Source: Actinacidiphila acididurans (lineage in GTDB: Bacteria > Actinomycetota > Actinomycetes > Streptomycetales > Streptomycetaceae). Taken from it: a stretch of DNA of 64,000 nt. The position numbers and the translations under genes are program-made. Each line of letters starts with the position of its first letter. Position 1 is the first letter of the stretch. The DNA lies in assembly GCF_016918855.1 (NCBI RefSeq), contig NZ_JADKYB010000005.1:62001-126000 (forward strand), written 5' to 3'. The notes below the pieces were generated by a model, which was given only the letters and a program-made list of their open reading frames with translations, was not told where the DNA came from and made no database searches. This document shows positions 17,359-28,312 of the stretch, piece after piece.

Positions 17359-18017
17359 TTCCGTTCCTCCCCTTCGCCGTTGCCGGGCAGGTCGTGGTTG
17401 CCGGACAGGTCGTCGTTGTCGTGGGCGGTGTGGTGGGCGGTGTCGTGGGCGGTCCGGTCGGCGGTCGCGTGGGTGCTCTCGCCGGCGGCGGTGTCCTCGC
17501 GGGGCACGCACGGGCCCTTGGCCCACCACTCGGGCAGCATCGCGAGTGTCTCGTCGCCCAGCGGGTTGACGCCGGGGCCGGCCGCCAGCGAGTGGGCGGC
17601 CAGTACGTGCAGGCACTTGACCCGGTCCGGCATGCCGCCGGCGCTGGGGAACCCCGCCAGCACCTCCACCGCGTCGCGGCGGGCGATGTAGTCCTCGTGG
17701 GCGGCGCGATAGGCCTCGGCCAGTTCCGGCTCGCTGCCCAGGCGCTCGGTCATGCGCTTCATCACGCCGTCCGCCTCCAGGGTGCCGATCGCCGAGGCGG
17801 CGCGCGGGCACGTCAGGTAGTACAGCGTCGGGAAGGGCGTACCGTCCTCCAGCCGCGGGCTGGTCTCCACCACATCGGGATTGCCGCAGGGGCAGCGGTG
17901 GGCGACCGCGCGCAGGCCACGCGGGGGGCGGCCGAGCTGGGCGTGGACGGCGGCCACGTCGGCGGCGGACGCGGGCTCGGCGTGCGGGGCGGTGAGGGGG
18001 TGCGGGTGGTTGTCCAT
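17355..18017 (-). CDS. DUF501 protein with a His/Asp-rich tail
   Basis: 220 residues. The DUF501 core covers about residues 18-170, with HRCPCGNPDVVETSPRLEDG, LYYLTCP and FPSAGGMPDRVKCLH; its cysteines could bind a metal. The gene is nearly always between ftsB/divIC and ppx in actinobacteria, and its role is unknown. The last 40 residues are unlike the core, dominated by His, Asp and Thr (repeats near TAHDTAHHTAHDNDD), and are encoded by short imperfect repeats around GGGCGGTGT. The stop overlaps the ppx start. Confidence 0.85.
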   Translation of the reverse strand: MDNHPHPLTAPHAEPASAADVAAVHAQLGRPPRGLRAVAHRCPCGNPDVVETSPRLEDGTPFPTLYYLTCPRAASAIGTLEADGVMKRMTERLGSEPELAEAYRAAHEDYIARRDAVEVLAGFPSAGGMPDRVKCLHVLAAHSLAAGPGVNPLGDETLAMLPEWWAKGPCVPREDTAAGESTHATADRTAHDTAHHTAHDNDDLSGNHDLPGNGEGEERK

Positions 18018-18219
18018 GAGCCGTTCTGCGGGTGTGAGCCGGTCTGCGGGCGAGCGGCGAGGGGCGCGAGGTCGGGGTCGGGGGAGGCGGGGTCGGTCGA
18101 GGGGTCGGGGCGGTTCGCCGGCTCCGGCGCCGGGGGGTCGGCGTCGTGGGTCCGGCACAAGTCGGCGCGGGTTCGGCACGGGCGAACGGTCGCCCGTGTG
18201 CTCCGCCGGGGGGCGGGGG

Positions 18220-18741
18220 TCAGCGGGCGGCGGCCGGCGGCGCGCCCGCGGCGTCGGCGTGGTCGACGCTGTCCCACAGATTGTCGTACCACGGGCGGAC
18301 GGCTGCCGCCTGGTTGCCCTTGCCGTGGTCGGCGGCCGGGTCGGGGGTCGGCGAGGGACCCGCGGCGACCGAGTAGCCGGTCTCGCCCGGCATCACGTAA
18401 TGAAGCTGGAGGCGCGCCTGCGTGCGTACGTAGTCCGGATCCTGCCAGCGGGCCTTCTCCCGGCGGAGCTGTTCCACCTTCTGCTTGGCCTGCTGGGCGG
18501 CGCGGCGCTGGTCGGCGATGTCGGAGCGCTGGGCGACGTAACTGCGCATCGGGTAGGCCAGCGCGACCACCAGGGCGCACACGACCAGGCCGAGCAGGGC
18601 CGCGCGCCCGGTGAGCTTGTTGCGCCGCACCGGCCCCGTCGCGCCCTGCCGGGGCAGGCCCGCGGCCCGGTAGACCCGTGCCTGCGCCTCCTGGCCGAAC
18701 GCCTTGAGCCGGGCGCTGGTGGAGAACCGGTCCGCCCCCAC
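18220..18741 (-). CDS. FtsB/DivIC-like septum formation initiator protein
   Basis: 173 residues. A single membrane helix (AALLGLVVCALVVALAYPMR, residues of about 48-67) is followed by a coiled coil (SDIADQRRAAQQAKQKVEQL) and the family block ARWQDPDYVRTQARLQLHYV. It is a bitopic divisome protein that bridges FtsL and FtsQ. The C-terminal 50 residues are an Ala/Pro-rich, probably disordered external tail. GTG start with GGGAGG six bases upstream. It lies between eno and DUF501 as in other actinobacteria. Confidence 0.88.
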   Translation of the reverse strand: MGADRFSTSARLKAFGQEAQARVYRAAGLPRQGATGPVRRNKLTGRAALLGLVVCALVVALAYPMRSYVAQRSDIADQRRAAQQAKQKVEQLRREKARWQDPDYVRTQARLQLHYVMPGETGYSVAAGPSPTPDPAADHGKGNQAAAVRPWYDNLWDSVDHADAAGAPPAAAR

Positions 18742-18839
18742 GCCGTGCCTCCCCTCGCCTGCCGCACGTCCTGCCGTCGTGCCGCGTCACCAGTTGCCGT
18801 CGGTTCCCGTCGGCCGTCGCCGTACGCCACGCCATGCCG

Positions 18840-18882
18840 GTACGTCCCCGCCCACGGTACGGGACCGTGGGCGGGGACGTAC
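18840..18882. terminator. 19-bp perfect hairpin between eno and ftsB-like gene
   Basis: 18840-18858 pairs without mismatch with 18864-18882 around a 5-base loop (ACGGG). It has no T-tract. On the minus strand it is 78 bases past the enolase stop and 99 bases before the ftsB-like start, so it probably ends or attenuates the eno transcript. Confidence 0.75.
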
Positions 18883-18959
18883 GGAAGCGGGACGAGCGGT
18901 CCCGCCGCGGCATCCGGTCAGCTCTTGAAGCCCGCGAAACGGGCCTGTCGAGCCAGTGT

Positions 18960-20270
<1,311 letters not shown>

Positions 20271-20339
20271 TTAACGGGACGAGCCTAACCGGCGGCACCA
20301 CCGGGTTCGGCGGTCGGCCCGGCCCCTGAGACACAAGTA

Positions 20340-20382
20340 CCCCGGCCGGACACGCTCGGGGGAGTCGCGTGCCCGGCCGGGG
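20340..20382. terminator. Hairpin upstream of eno
   Basis: 10-bp stem, CCCCGGCCGG with CCGGCCGGGG, extended by an inner CACG/CGTG pairing. It lies between the rpfA stop and the eno start. Together with the hairpin at 20410-20434 it separates the two genes. Confidence 0.5.
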
Positions 20383-20409
20383 AGAGGGAGAGCGCCGGTC
20401 GCGGCGCCG

Positions 20410-20434
20410 GTCCGGGCCCTGCCGGGGCCCGGAC
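20410..20434 (-). terminator. Terminator hairpin of rpfA
   Basis: GTCCGGGCCC and GGGCCCGGAC form a perfect 10-bp stem with a 5-base loop, 16 bases past the rpfA stop codon. Confidence 0.65.
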
Positions 20435-20449
20435 GCGGCCCGCCGGGAA

Positions 20450-21620
<1,171 letters not shown>

Positions 21621-21645
21621 ACGCCCGGATTTGTCGTCCGGGCGT
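21621..21645 (-). terminator. Terminator hairpin of rpfC
   Basis: 9-bp perfect stem, ACGCCCGGA with TCCGGGCGT, around a 7-base loop, 15 bases past the rpfC stop. Confidence 0.65.
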
Positions 21646-21659
21646 CAGCAGCCGCCATT

Positions 21660-22760
21660 TCAGCCGAGGTTGAGGATCTGTCCTGGTTTGATGAGGTTCG
21701 GATCGTCGCCGACGACACCGTGATTGGCGTCGTACAAGTGCCGCCAGCCGCCGTCGACATGCTGCGCCGAGGCGATCCCGGACAGCGAATCGCCGGAGCC
21801 CACGGTGTACGAGTCCGCGCCGGTCGATGGCGAAGTGCCCGTTTTGCCACTGCTGTTGGCATTGTCCGTGGTATCGGCCCCGGCCGGCTTCCCGGCCAGC
21901 GAGTAGACCTCGGTACGTGTCGCCCGGTCGGCCGCCGCGAGCTGCTCGTCGGTCGGGCTGTACGGCTTGGCGTGCCGGCCGCCGGCGCTCGGGCCGTCCG
22001 ACGGGGCGGTGGGGGTCCCGGCGGCGCCGTCGGACGGCGTGGCGGGGCCGGTGGGGGCGCCCGGGGTGCCGGGCGTGGTGGACGCGGTGGAACCGTCGCC
22101 GGGGCCCGTGCCGGCCGTGGGCGGGGTGCCGGGCACGCCCGGGACGGTGCCGGTGGGCGCCGTGGGAGTGACCGGGGTCGTCGGGGCCGCTGGAGTCGAC
22201 GGGGTCGCGGGGGTGGTCGGGGTCGCCGACGGGGGCGTGGCGCCGGGCTCGTCCTGCGTGCCCGGAATGGGGGCCGACGGGACGGGCGGCGGCGTGTAGG
22301 TCGGCGCCGGCGGTACGGGCGTGGTCTTCCCGTCGTGCTTCGGCGGGGCCGTGCTCCCGGGGTCCACGCTGGGCGGCGCGGAGTCCTCCAGCAGGCCGGT
22401 GCCGCTCTCGCAGCCCGGCCAGGCGTTCGGGCCGAGGTCGCCGAGGATCTTCTCGGCGACGGCTATCTGCTCCGAACGGGACGCGAGGTCCGGGCGCTTG
22501 GCGTACGCGCCGCCGCCGTACTCGTCCCAGGTGTCCTGGGTGATGGCCAGACCGCCGTAGAAACCGTTGCCGGTGTTGGCGCTCCACAGGCCGCCGGTCT
22601 CGCAGACCGCGACCTTGTCCCAGGTGCTGTTGTCGGCGGCGTGCGCGGCGCCGGCTCCGAGCAGGGGGAGCGCGATTCCGGCGCCGGTCGCGGCCACGGT
22701 GACCATGGCCGCGGGTGCCTGCCGGGGGCGTCGGTGCCGACCGTTCCCGGACGTGAGCAT
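21660..22760 (-). CDS. rpfC: Second Rpf/LysM protein with a long Pro/Thr-rich linker
   Basis: 366 residues, secreted. Signal peptide ending near GAGAAHA (about residue 41). Rpf domain: STWDKVAVCETGGLW with the catalytic Glu, GFYGGLAITQDTWDEYGG, and a second Cys in WPGCESG. A low-complexity linker of about 170 residues, rich in Pro, Thr, Gly and Ala, follows, then a LysM domain (YTVGSGDSLSGIASAQH) ending LKPGQ-like (LIKPGQILNLG). Two adjacent Rpf genes with the same layout suggest local duplication. Upstream I see no ydaO elements, unlike its neighbour. ATG start; the leader is about 200 bases. Confidence 0.9.
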   Translation of the reverse strand: MLTSGNGRHRRPRQAPAAMVTVAATGAGIALPLLGAGAAHAADNSTWDKVAVCETGGLWSANTGNGFYGGLAITQDTWDEYGGGAYAKRPDLASRSEQIAVAEKILGDLGPNAWPGCESGTGLLEDSAPPSVDPGSTAPPKHDGKTTPVPPAPTYTPPPVPSAPIPGTQDEPGATPPSATPTTPATPSTPAAPTTPVTPTAPTGTVPGVPGTPPTAGTGPGDGSTASTTPGTPGAPTGPATPSDGAAGTPTAPSDGPSAGGRHAKPYSPTDEQLAAADRATRTEVYSLAGKPAGADTTDNANSSGKTGTSPSTGADSYTVGSGDSLSGIASAQHVDGGWRHLYDANHGVVGDDPNLIKPGQILNLG

Positions 22761-22958
22761 GGGGTCGCCTTCCGTCGAGTCAGTACGCGCCCGGGTGAGC
22801 CGCCACCGCTCGGCCGCGGCCCCCGCCCGTCGGTCGGGGTACGGCGCGTCCCGCGAGCCCTGGTTCCTCGCGTTGACCGCAGAACGTAGCGGGCCCCGGC
22901 AGCGGATCACAAGCCGATGTAGCGATCATCACGTCGGGATCACGGAGCTGACGCCGCG

Positions 22959-24437
22959 TCACCGCGCCTGCGGATGCTCCGGTGTGAACGTCACCGGCAG
23001 CGACCGCAGCCCCCGCATGATCAGTCCGCCGCGCCACCTCAACTCTTCTTCCGCCACCGCCGGTTGCAGGTCCGGCAGCCGGGTCAGCAACGAGGCCAGC
23101 GCGGTCCTGGCCTCCAGCCGGGCCAGCGGCGCGCCCAGGCAGTAGTGGATGCCGTGCCCGTACCCCAGATGCGGGTTGTCCCGGCGCGCCAGGTCCACGG
23201 TGTCGGGCGCGGCGAACCGCTCCGGGTCCCGGTTCGCCGCCGCCAGCACCACCAGCACCGGGTCGCCGGCCGCGACCGCCTGGCCGCCGATGGTCACCGG
23301 CACGGTCGCGTACCGCCACGTCGCCAGCTCCACCGGACCGTCGTACCGCAGCAGCTCCTCCACCGCTGTCTCCAGCAGCGCGCTCTGGCCGCGGGCCAGC
23401 GAGTCCTGCAACGCGGCCCGCTGCTCCGGGTGACGCAGCAGCGTGTGGACCCCGTTGCCGATCAGGTTGACGGTCGTCTCGAAACCGGCGAACAGCAGGA
23501 TGAAGGCCATCGCCGCCGCCTCGTTCTCCGTCAGGTGCTCGCCGTCGTCGCTGGCCCGGATCAGCCCCGAGATCAGGTCGTCCCCGAGGTCGCCCCGCTT
23601 GCGGTGGATCAGCTCCCCCAGATACGCCCGCATCCGCTTCACCGACCGCGCCACCCCGCCACGCGGCCCGCCGCCGTGCCGGATCATCATCCCGGCCCAG
23701 TCCCGGAAGTCGTCCTGGTCCTCGGCCGGCACTCCCAGCAGGTCGCAGATCGCGTAGATCGGCAGCGGGAACGCGAACTCGTGGATCAGGTCCGCCTCCC
23801 CCCGCCCGGCGAAACCGTCCACCAGCCGGTCCGTCAGCTCCTGCACCCGCGGCGCGAACTGCGCCACCCGCCGCGGTGTGAACGCCTTCGACACCAGCCG
23901 CCGCAGCCGCGTGTGGTCGGGCGGATCGATGTTGAGCAGATGCGTCATCAGATCGGCGCTCCGCTCCCCCGGGATACCCGTCCTGCTCCTCGCCTTCCCC
24001 TCCTCCGTGTGATGGACCGGATTCTTGCTCAGCCGCGCGTCCGCCAGCGTCTCGCGCGCGTCCCCGTACCGCGTCACCAGCCAGGCCCCGACCCCGCTCG
24101 GCAACGTCGTCCACCGCACCGGCGCGTGCTCGCGCAGCCACGCGTACGCCGGGTACGGATCGCCGGCGAACTCCCAGGTGAACAATTCCGGCTCTGCGCC
24201 GGCGCCGGGGGTTGCCGTGGTGCCGGCCGTGGTGCCGGTCGCGGTGCCGGTCGCGGGCTCGCAGGAGGATCCGGCCGCGGGTCGGTCCGCGGCTCCGGCC
24301 GCAATTCCGGCGGTACGCCCGGCCGCGGCCCTGGCCGCGGGTACGACCGCCGCCGGCCCGGCGGTGGACCCGGCCGCCGGACACGATGCGGGAGGCGTCG
24401 GCGAGCCGGGCCGGGGCCGAGGCGCGGGGTGGGTCAT
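22959..24437 (-). CDS. Cytochrome P450 (CYP107-like) with an unusual N-terminal extension
   Basis: 492 residues. I-helix motif LLFAGFETT, ExxR in VEELLRYDG, and the heme loop GYGHGIHYCLGAP with the axial cysteine at residue 433. The closest group by appearance is CYP107; from memory the S. coelicolor gene at this place is CYP107U1. It hydroxylates an unknown substrate with help of a ferredoxin, which is not encoded here. Residues 1-85 are an Ala/Thr/Gly/Pro-rich extension absent from normal P450s of about 400 residues. The ATG overlaps the stop of the endonuclease V gene (ATGA), which supports this start. Confidence 0.9.
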   Translation of the reverse strand: MTHPAPRPRPGSPTPPASCPAAGSTAGPAAVVPAARAAAGRTAGIAAGAADRPAAGSSCEPATGTATGTTAGTTATPGAGAEPELFTWEFAGDPYPAYAWLREHAPVRWTTLPSGVGAWLVTRYGDARETLADARLSKNPVHHTEEGKARSRTGIPGERSADLMTHLLNIDPPDHTRLRRLVSKAFTPRRVAQFAPRVQELTDRLVDGFAGRGEADLIHEFAFPLPIYAICDLLGVPAEDQDDFRDWAGMMIRHGGGPRGGVARSVKRMRAYLGELIHRKRGDLGDDLISGLIRASDDGEHLTENEAAAMAFILLFAGFETTVNLIGNGVHTLLRHPEQRAALQDSLARGQSALLETAVEELLRYDGPVELATWRYATVPVTIGGQAVAAGDPVLVVLAAANRDPERFAAPDTVDLARRDNPHLGYGHGIHYCLGAPLARLEARTALASLLTRLPDLQPAVAEEELRWRGGLIMRGLRSLPVTFTPEHPQAR

Positions 24438-25309
24438 CCGCCGACCGTATCCCGCCCGGCGCCCGCCCCGGTCGGCACACCCCGGCCCTCGCCCGGCGCT
24501 CCCGGTCCGTCCGCTGCCGCCGCCCCGGCGGGGGCTGCGGCGGCTTCCGGGGCCGCTCGGGCGTCAGCCCGGGTATGGGCCTGGGCCGCGGCTCCGGCTC
24601 CGGCTCCGGCTCCAGCCAGGGCGTCCCGCGAGAGTCGGTCGGCCCGGCGGGTGGTCTCCGGCAGGCGGTACCGCGGAGCCAGGGCCAGGACGTGGGCGGT
24701 GGCGGTGGGGAGGTCGACGAGGTGGCCGGTGGACACGAAGACCGGCTTGACGCCGCTCTGGGTGCGCAGCGCCCGCCCCACCGTCTCGCCCCGGTCGACC
24801 AGGTCCGCGTACGCGCCCCGGTCGGGCCCGAGCGCCCCGGGGTCGTACTCGCCCGTGAACGGGGTCTTGGCGACCCCTGCCGTCGGGAGCCCGGTGAGCA
24901 CCCCCAGGTGGCAGGCCAGCCCGAACCGGCGCGGGTGCGCCAGCCCGTGACCGTCGCACAGCAGCAGGTCCGGCGTGCCCCGCAGCGTCCGCAGCGCCTC
25001 CACCAGGACCGGGAGCTCCCGGAAGGCGAACAGCCCCGGTATGTAGGGGAACGTGGTCCACGCGGTGGCCGTGGCCTGCTCCACCACCGCCAGGCTCTCG
25101 GTGTCCACGACCACCACCGCCGCCGCGACCAGGTCGCCGGTCCCCCGGCCGTCCCCGGCATAGGCCACGTCGAGCCCCGCGACGTACCTGGGCCGGCGCG
25201 GCCCGGGGCCCCGGTGGTCGGCCAGCGGACGCAGCCGCTCCTGCAACGCCAGCGCCTCGGCCTCCCCGGTGGGCCAGGCGTACGGCACCTCCACCCGCAC
25301 GCCGGTCAC
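24434..25309 (-). CDS. nfi: Endonuclease V with a low-complexity C-terminal tail
   Basis: 291 residues against a usual 220-230. Deoxyinosine-specific repair endonuclease, nicking one bond 3' to the lesion. Conserved blocks: VAGLDVAYAG with a metal-binding Asp, WTTFPYIPGLFAFRELPVL, LLLCDGHGLAHPRRFGLA with the second Asp, GVAKTPFTGEY, and PVFVSTGHLVDLPTA. After about residue 225 comes an Ala/Gly-rich tail encoded partly by a (GGCTCC)4 microsatellite near 24590-24613. The GTG start overlaps the mazG stop by four bases and the stop overlaps the P450 start, so all three are coupled. Confidence 0.92.
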   Translation of the reverse strand: MTGVRVEVPYAWPTGEAEALALQERLRPLADHRGPGPRRPRYVAGLDVAYAGDGRGTGDLVAAAVVVVDTESLAVVEQATATAWTTFPYIPGLFAFRELPVLVEALRTLRGTPDLLLCDGHGLAHPRRFGLACHLGVLTGLPTAGVAKTPFTGEYDPGALGPDRGAYADLVDRGETVGRALRTQSGVKPVFVSTGHLVDLPTATAHVLALAPRYRLPETTRRADRLSRDALAGAGAGAGAAAQAHTRADARAAPEAAAAPAGAAAADGPGAPGEGRGVPTGAGAGRDTVGG

Positions 25310-26463
25310 CAGGGCCCGGGATCGGCCTGCGCCGGACCGCCGTGCACCGCGTCACCGTCCACCGCGTCGCCGTGCAGCGAGCCGCCCGCCGCCGGGCCCA
25401 GTTCCACGTCGTCCTCCGCCGCCGGGCCGTCCTCGGCTATGCCCTCCGCGGCGCGGATCGCCGCCCGGTAGCGGCGTGCCGCGTGCCGCAGTGCCGCTTC
25501 GGGGTCGACGCCGGTGGACTGGGCGGCGGCGGCCTCGGCCAGCAGGTGGTCGCCGAGTGCGGTCTCGTCGTCGTAGCGGAGGGCGGGGTCCTGGCCGCCG
25601 GGTGCGGCCGGGGCGGCCGGCAGGGGCAGACCGGCGCCGCGGGCGCGTCCGGCGAGCTTGGCGGCCAGGGCGAGGGCGGGCGAGGCGAGCGGGATGCCGT
25701 CGGTGACCGATTCGCGGGCCTTCTCCTCGCCCTTGAGTCGTATCCAGTTCGCCTGCACCTGCTCGGGGGTCTCGGCGATCTCGTCCCCGAAGATGTGCGG
25801 GTGCCGGTGGACGAGCTTGTCGACGAGCCCGGCGGCGACGTCGTCGATCCCGAACGGCTCCTGCGGGTCGCCCTCCGCGATGGCGGCGTGGAAGACGACC
25901 TGGAGCAGCACGTCGCCCAGTTCCTCCCGCATGGCCGGGCGGTCGCCCTCCTCGATCGCCTCGACCAGTTCGTACATCTCCTCGATGCCGTACTTGGCCA
26001 GGTCCTCGTGGGTGCGCAGGCTGCTCCACGGGCACTCGGCCCTGATCCGCTCCATCACCTGGACCAGGTCGAGCAGCCGGGCGCCGGGCAGGTCGTAGGA
26101 GCCGGGCAGCAGTTCCAGGTCGGGCATGGCGATCCGGCCGGAGCCGCCGAGCCGGGCCAGCTCGTCGGTGACCGCCGGGTCGGCCCCGCCGGACGGCGCC
26201 ACGTACACCACCGTGCGCGAGCCCGCGGTGGCCTCCGCCAGTTCGCGCCCGCCGGGGGCGGCGACCTCGACCCGCACCCCGGCCTCGCGCAGGTACGGCA
26301 ACTGCGGGTGGTCCGGGTCGGGGCAGACCACCTGGTCGGCGCCCTGGAGGGTCTGCCAGGCCTGCCAGGAGAGCTGGCCGGGCGCCACCCGGTGGCTGGT
26401 GGTGAGCAGCACCAGCCGTCCCGGGGCGGCGGTGCCCGTCGTGTCGTCGTCCGTGTCCTTCAT
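25306..26463 (-). CDS. mazG: MazG-family nucleoside triphosphate pyrophosphohydrolase
   Basis: 385 residues. It hydrolyses NTPs or oxidised dNTPs to monophosphates and so protects the nucleotide pool. The MazG helical domain lies at residues of about 130-270: CPWSSLRTHEDLAKYGIEE, MYELVEAIEEGD with the metal-binding Glu pair, MREELGDVLLQVVFHA, and the conserved KLVHRHPHIFGD. An N-terminal domain of about 130 residues resembles the degraded methylase-like half seen in long MazG proteins. The last 110 residues are Ala/Asp/Gly-rich. It is first in an operon with nfi and the P450 gene; mazG with nfi makes sense as nucleotide and DNA damage control. Confidence 0.92.
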   Translation of the reverse strand: MKDTDDDTTGTAAPGRLVLLTTSHRVAPGQLSWQAWQTLQGADQVVCPDPDHPQLPYLREAGVRVEVAAPGGRELAEATAGSRTVVYVAPSGGADPAVTDELARLGGSGRIAMPDLELLPGSYDLPGARLLDLVQVMERIRAECPWSSLRTHEDLAKYGIEEMYELVEAIEEGDRPAMREELGDVLLQVVFHAAIAEGDPQEPFGIDDVAAGLVDKLVHRHPHIFGDEIAETPEQVQANWIRLKGEEKARESVTDGIPLASPALALAAKLAGRARGAGLPLPAAPAAPGGQDPALRYDDETALGDHLLAEAAAAQSTGVDPEAALRHAARRYRAAIRAAEGIAEDGPAAEDDVELGPAAGGSLHGDAVDGDAVHGGPAQADPGPW

Positions 26464-26562
26464 GCCTCGAACGTACCCCGGACCGCCGTCACGCCGCGTC
26501 CTCGTTCGACCGCCCTGTGGATAACTTCGCGAGGCGGGACGAACTACCTGTTCAGGGCGGAC

Positions 26563-27219
26563 TCAGGCGGACTGATCGGCAGCGGGCGGCGTCTTGTCGA
26601 CCACCCAGGCGTCCGTGGCCGTGCCGATGACCGCCTTCTTGGCGTCCCACGTCCCGTACCGGGGGTTGATCCGCACACCGAGCGAGTCGGCGGTCTTGGA
26701 GAGTGCGGCGAGGACGGCGGCGTTGCCGTTGTCGCTGCCGGGCTGGAAGCCGAGGCTCTGGATCAGCTTGCCGACCTCGACGTTGGTCCGGAAGAACTCG
26801 TCGACCCCGGACGGCGCGATCCCGTACTGGGTGAGCAGTGCCGCCTCGAGCTGGGCCTCGCTGCCACCGAACTGCTGCAATGCCTGCGCGTGGTTCTGCT
26901 GCACCTCGGTCTCGCTGACCGTGACGCCGGCCTTGCGAACGGCCTTGTCGATCACTTCGTTCTGCACCAGCGTGCTCAGCGTCTGGGTGGACAGCTTGCC
27001 GCTGTTGTCGATGAGCTGGGCGCCCTGAGGAGACTTGGCCTCGGCCGAGCGGACCTCGTTGACCTTCGCCTCCAGCGTGGACACCGTGATCCTGTGGTCG
27101 CCGACGACCGCGGCGGCGCCCGCCCTGGCCGGGCCCGATCCGCATGCGGTCAGGGCCGGTGAGGCGAGCAGCAGCCCGACGGCAGCGATCGAGACGACGG
27201 CGGTACGACGGCGGACCAT
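26563..27219 (-). CDS. SurA-like lipoprotein (peptidyl-prolyl isomerase/chaperone family)
   Basis: 218 residues. Signal peptide with lipobox LTAC (Cys 26), so lipid-anchored outside the membrane. Residues of about 40-170 look like the SurA/PrsA N-terminal chaperone domain (TLVQNEVIDKAVRKAGVTVS), but I find no rotamase (parvulin) domain after it. It is probably an envelope chaperone. ATG with GGGAGG four bases upstream; upstream in-frame codons lack a ribosome site. Confidence 0.82.
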   Translation of the reverse strand: MVRRRTAVVSIAAVGLLLASPALTACGSGPARAGAAAVVGDHRITVSTLEAKVNEVRSAEAKSPQGAQLIDNSGKLSTQTLSTLVQNEVIDKAVRKAGVTVSETEVQQNHAQALQQFGGSEAQLEAALLTQYGIAPSGVDEFFRTNVEVGKLIQSLGFQPGSDNGNAAVLAALSKTADSLGVRINPRYGTWDAKKAVIGTATDAWVVDKTPPAADQSA

Positions 27220-27381
27220 GGTGCCTCCCGGTAGGGAACGCAGGGAACGGGCCTCGTTCGGTGCTGATGCGGTGATCGAGCACGAGGATATTGAGGCCGG
27301 GCCACTGATATCCAGCACTCGGCGCAAGCTGATCGCCGCGGAGTGCCGACCCGTCCCTGCCGAAGCCCTACCGGCGTGCCG

Positions 27382-28176
27382 TCACCCGGCGCACTGCGCG
27401 AGCATCGCCTGCTTGTCCGCGGACGTCACCGGCAGGTGGTACTTCAGTGACACCTGTGCCACGCGCACCACGTACGAGCAGCGGATCTGCTTGTTCGGCG
27501 GCAGCCAGGTGGCCGGTCCCGAGTCGCTCTTGGCTCCGTTGGAGGGCCCGTCGACCGGGATGAGATTGAGCGGGTCGTTGGCTATCTCCTCGCGCTTGGT
27601 CTTCGACCACTGCGCGGCGCCCATCTGCCAGTCGTACGACAGGGGCATCACATGATCGATCTGCACCGTCGTCGCCTTGGCCTTGATCCAGTGGATGACC
27701 CGCCCGGTGTACGGGTCGTTCAGCGTCATCGACGTGACCACGCAGTTCGAACCCTTGCGGTAGCCGAGGTCCTGGCCGTCGCGCTTGATCAGGTCGTCGC
27801 GGGTGTCGCAGCCGTTGTGGCCGAAGGGCACGTCCGGCACGGAGTCCATCCACGCGTATCCGAACTGGTCGCGGCTGTAGCCGGTCTTCGGGCCGCGTCC
27901 CTTGGTCGTCACCTGCACGATCAGTGCCCGGGCGCGGGCCCGGTCGGTGGCGGTGGTGATTGCCGCCAGGCCCGGCTTGGTGCCGTCGGGGTTGGCGAGC
28001 GGGCTGACCGCGTGCCCGTCGCTCACCACCGGTGCCCCTGTCGTCGCGGGGCCGCTCTGCCCGGGTGTGCCCGGGTCCTTTCCGGCACCGATCGTGGTGT
28101 CCTTGCATCCGGCCGCGCCGAGCGCCGTGGCCAGTACCGCGGCGCAGACGATCCCTTGCCTCGCCCGCTTGTCCAT
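27382..28176 (-). CDS. Secreted HNH-type nuclease lipoprotein (DUF1524-like)
   Basis: 264 residues. Lipobox GAAGC puts the lipidated cysteine at residue 24. The C-terminal domain has the HNH layout of the GmrSD-C/DUF1524 group: QIDHVMPLSYDWQMGA (Asp 174, His 175), NDPLNLIPVDGPSNGAKSD with the Asn, then a Cys-containing C terminus (IRCSYV, AQCAG). Earlier cysteines (NGCDTRDD, SNCVVTS) may form disulfides. It could degrade extracellular DNA for phosphate or in competition. GGGAGGGG precedes the ATG. It is a neighbour of the SurA-like lipoprotein on the same strand. Confidence 0.85.
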   Translation of the reverse strand: MDKRARQGIVCAAVLATALGAAGCKDTTIGAGKDPGTPGQSGPATTGAPVVSDGHAVSPLANPDGTKPGLAAITTATDRARARALIVQVTTKGRGPKTGYSRDQFGYAWMDSVPDVPFGHNGCDTRDDLIKRDGQDLGYRKGSNCVVTSMTLNDPYTGRVIHWIKAKATTVQIDHVMPLSYDWQMGAAQWSKTKREEIANDPLNLIPVDGPSNGAKSDSGPATWLPPNKQIRCSYVVRVAQVSLKYHLPVTSADKQAMLAQCAG

Positions 28177-28312
28177 GTGCCCCTCCCGTCCTGCCCTTTG
28201 CCTTGTTTCTGCCCCAACCCGCTGCGGTTACGGCGTTCTTGCCTCCGCGCCCTCCGCTGGAAGGCACGGCTGAACTGATGTGCGAACCGCCAAGGCTTCC
28301 GCGCCCCGCGCC

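Noticed and set aside
22761-22958. Possible second ydaO riboswitch upstream of rpfC
   Set aside because: The conserved AACCCGACAGCT and GGGGTGAA blocks are absent.
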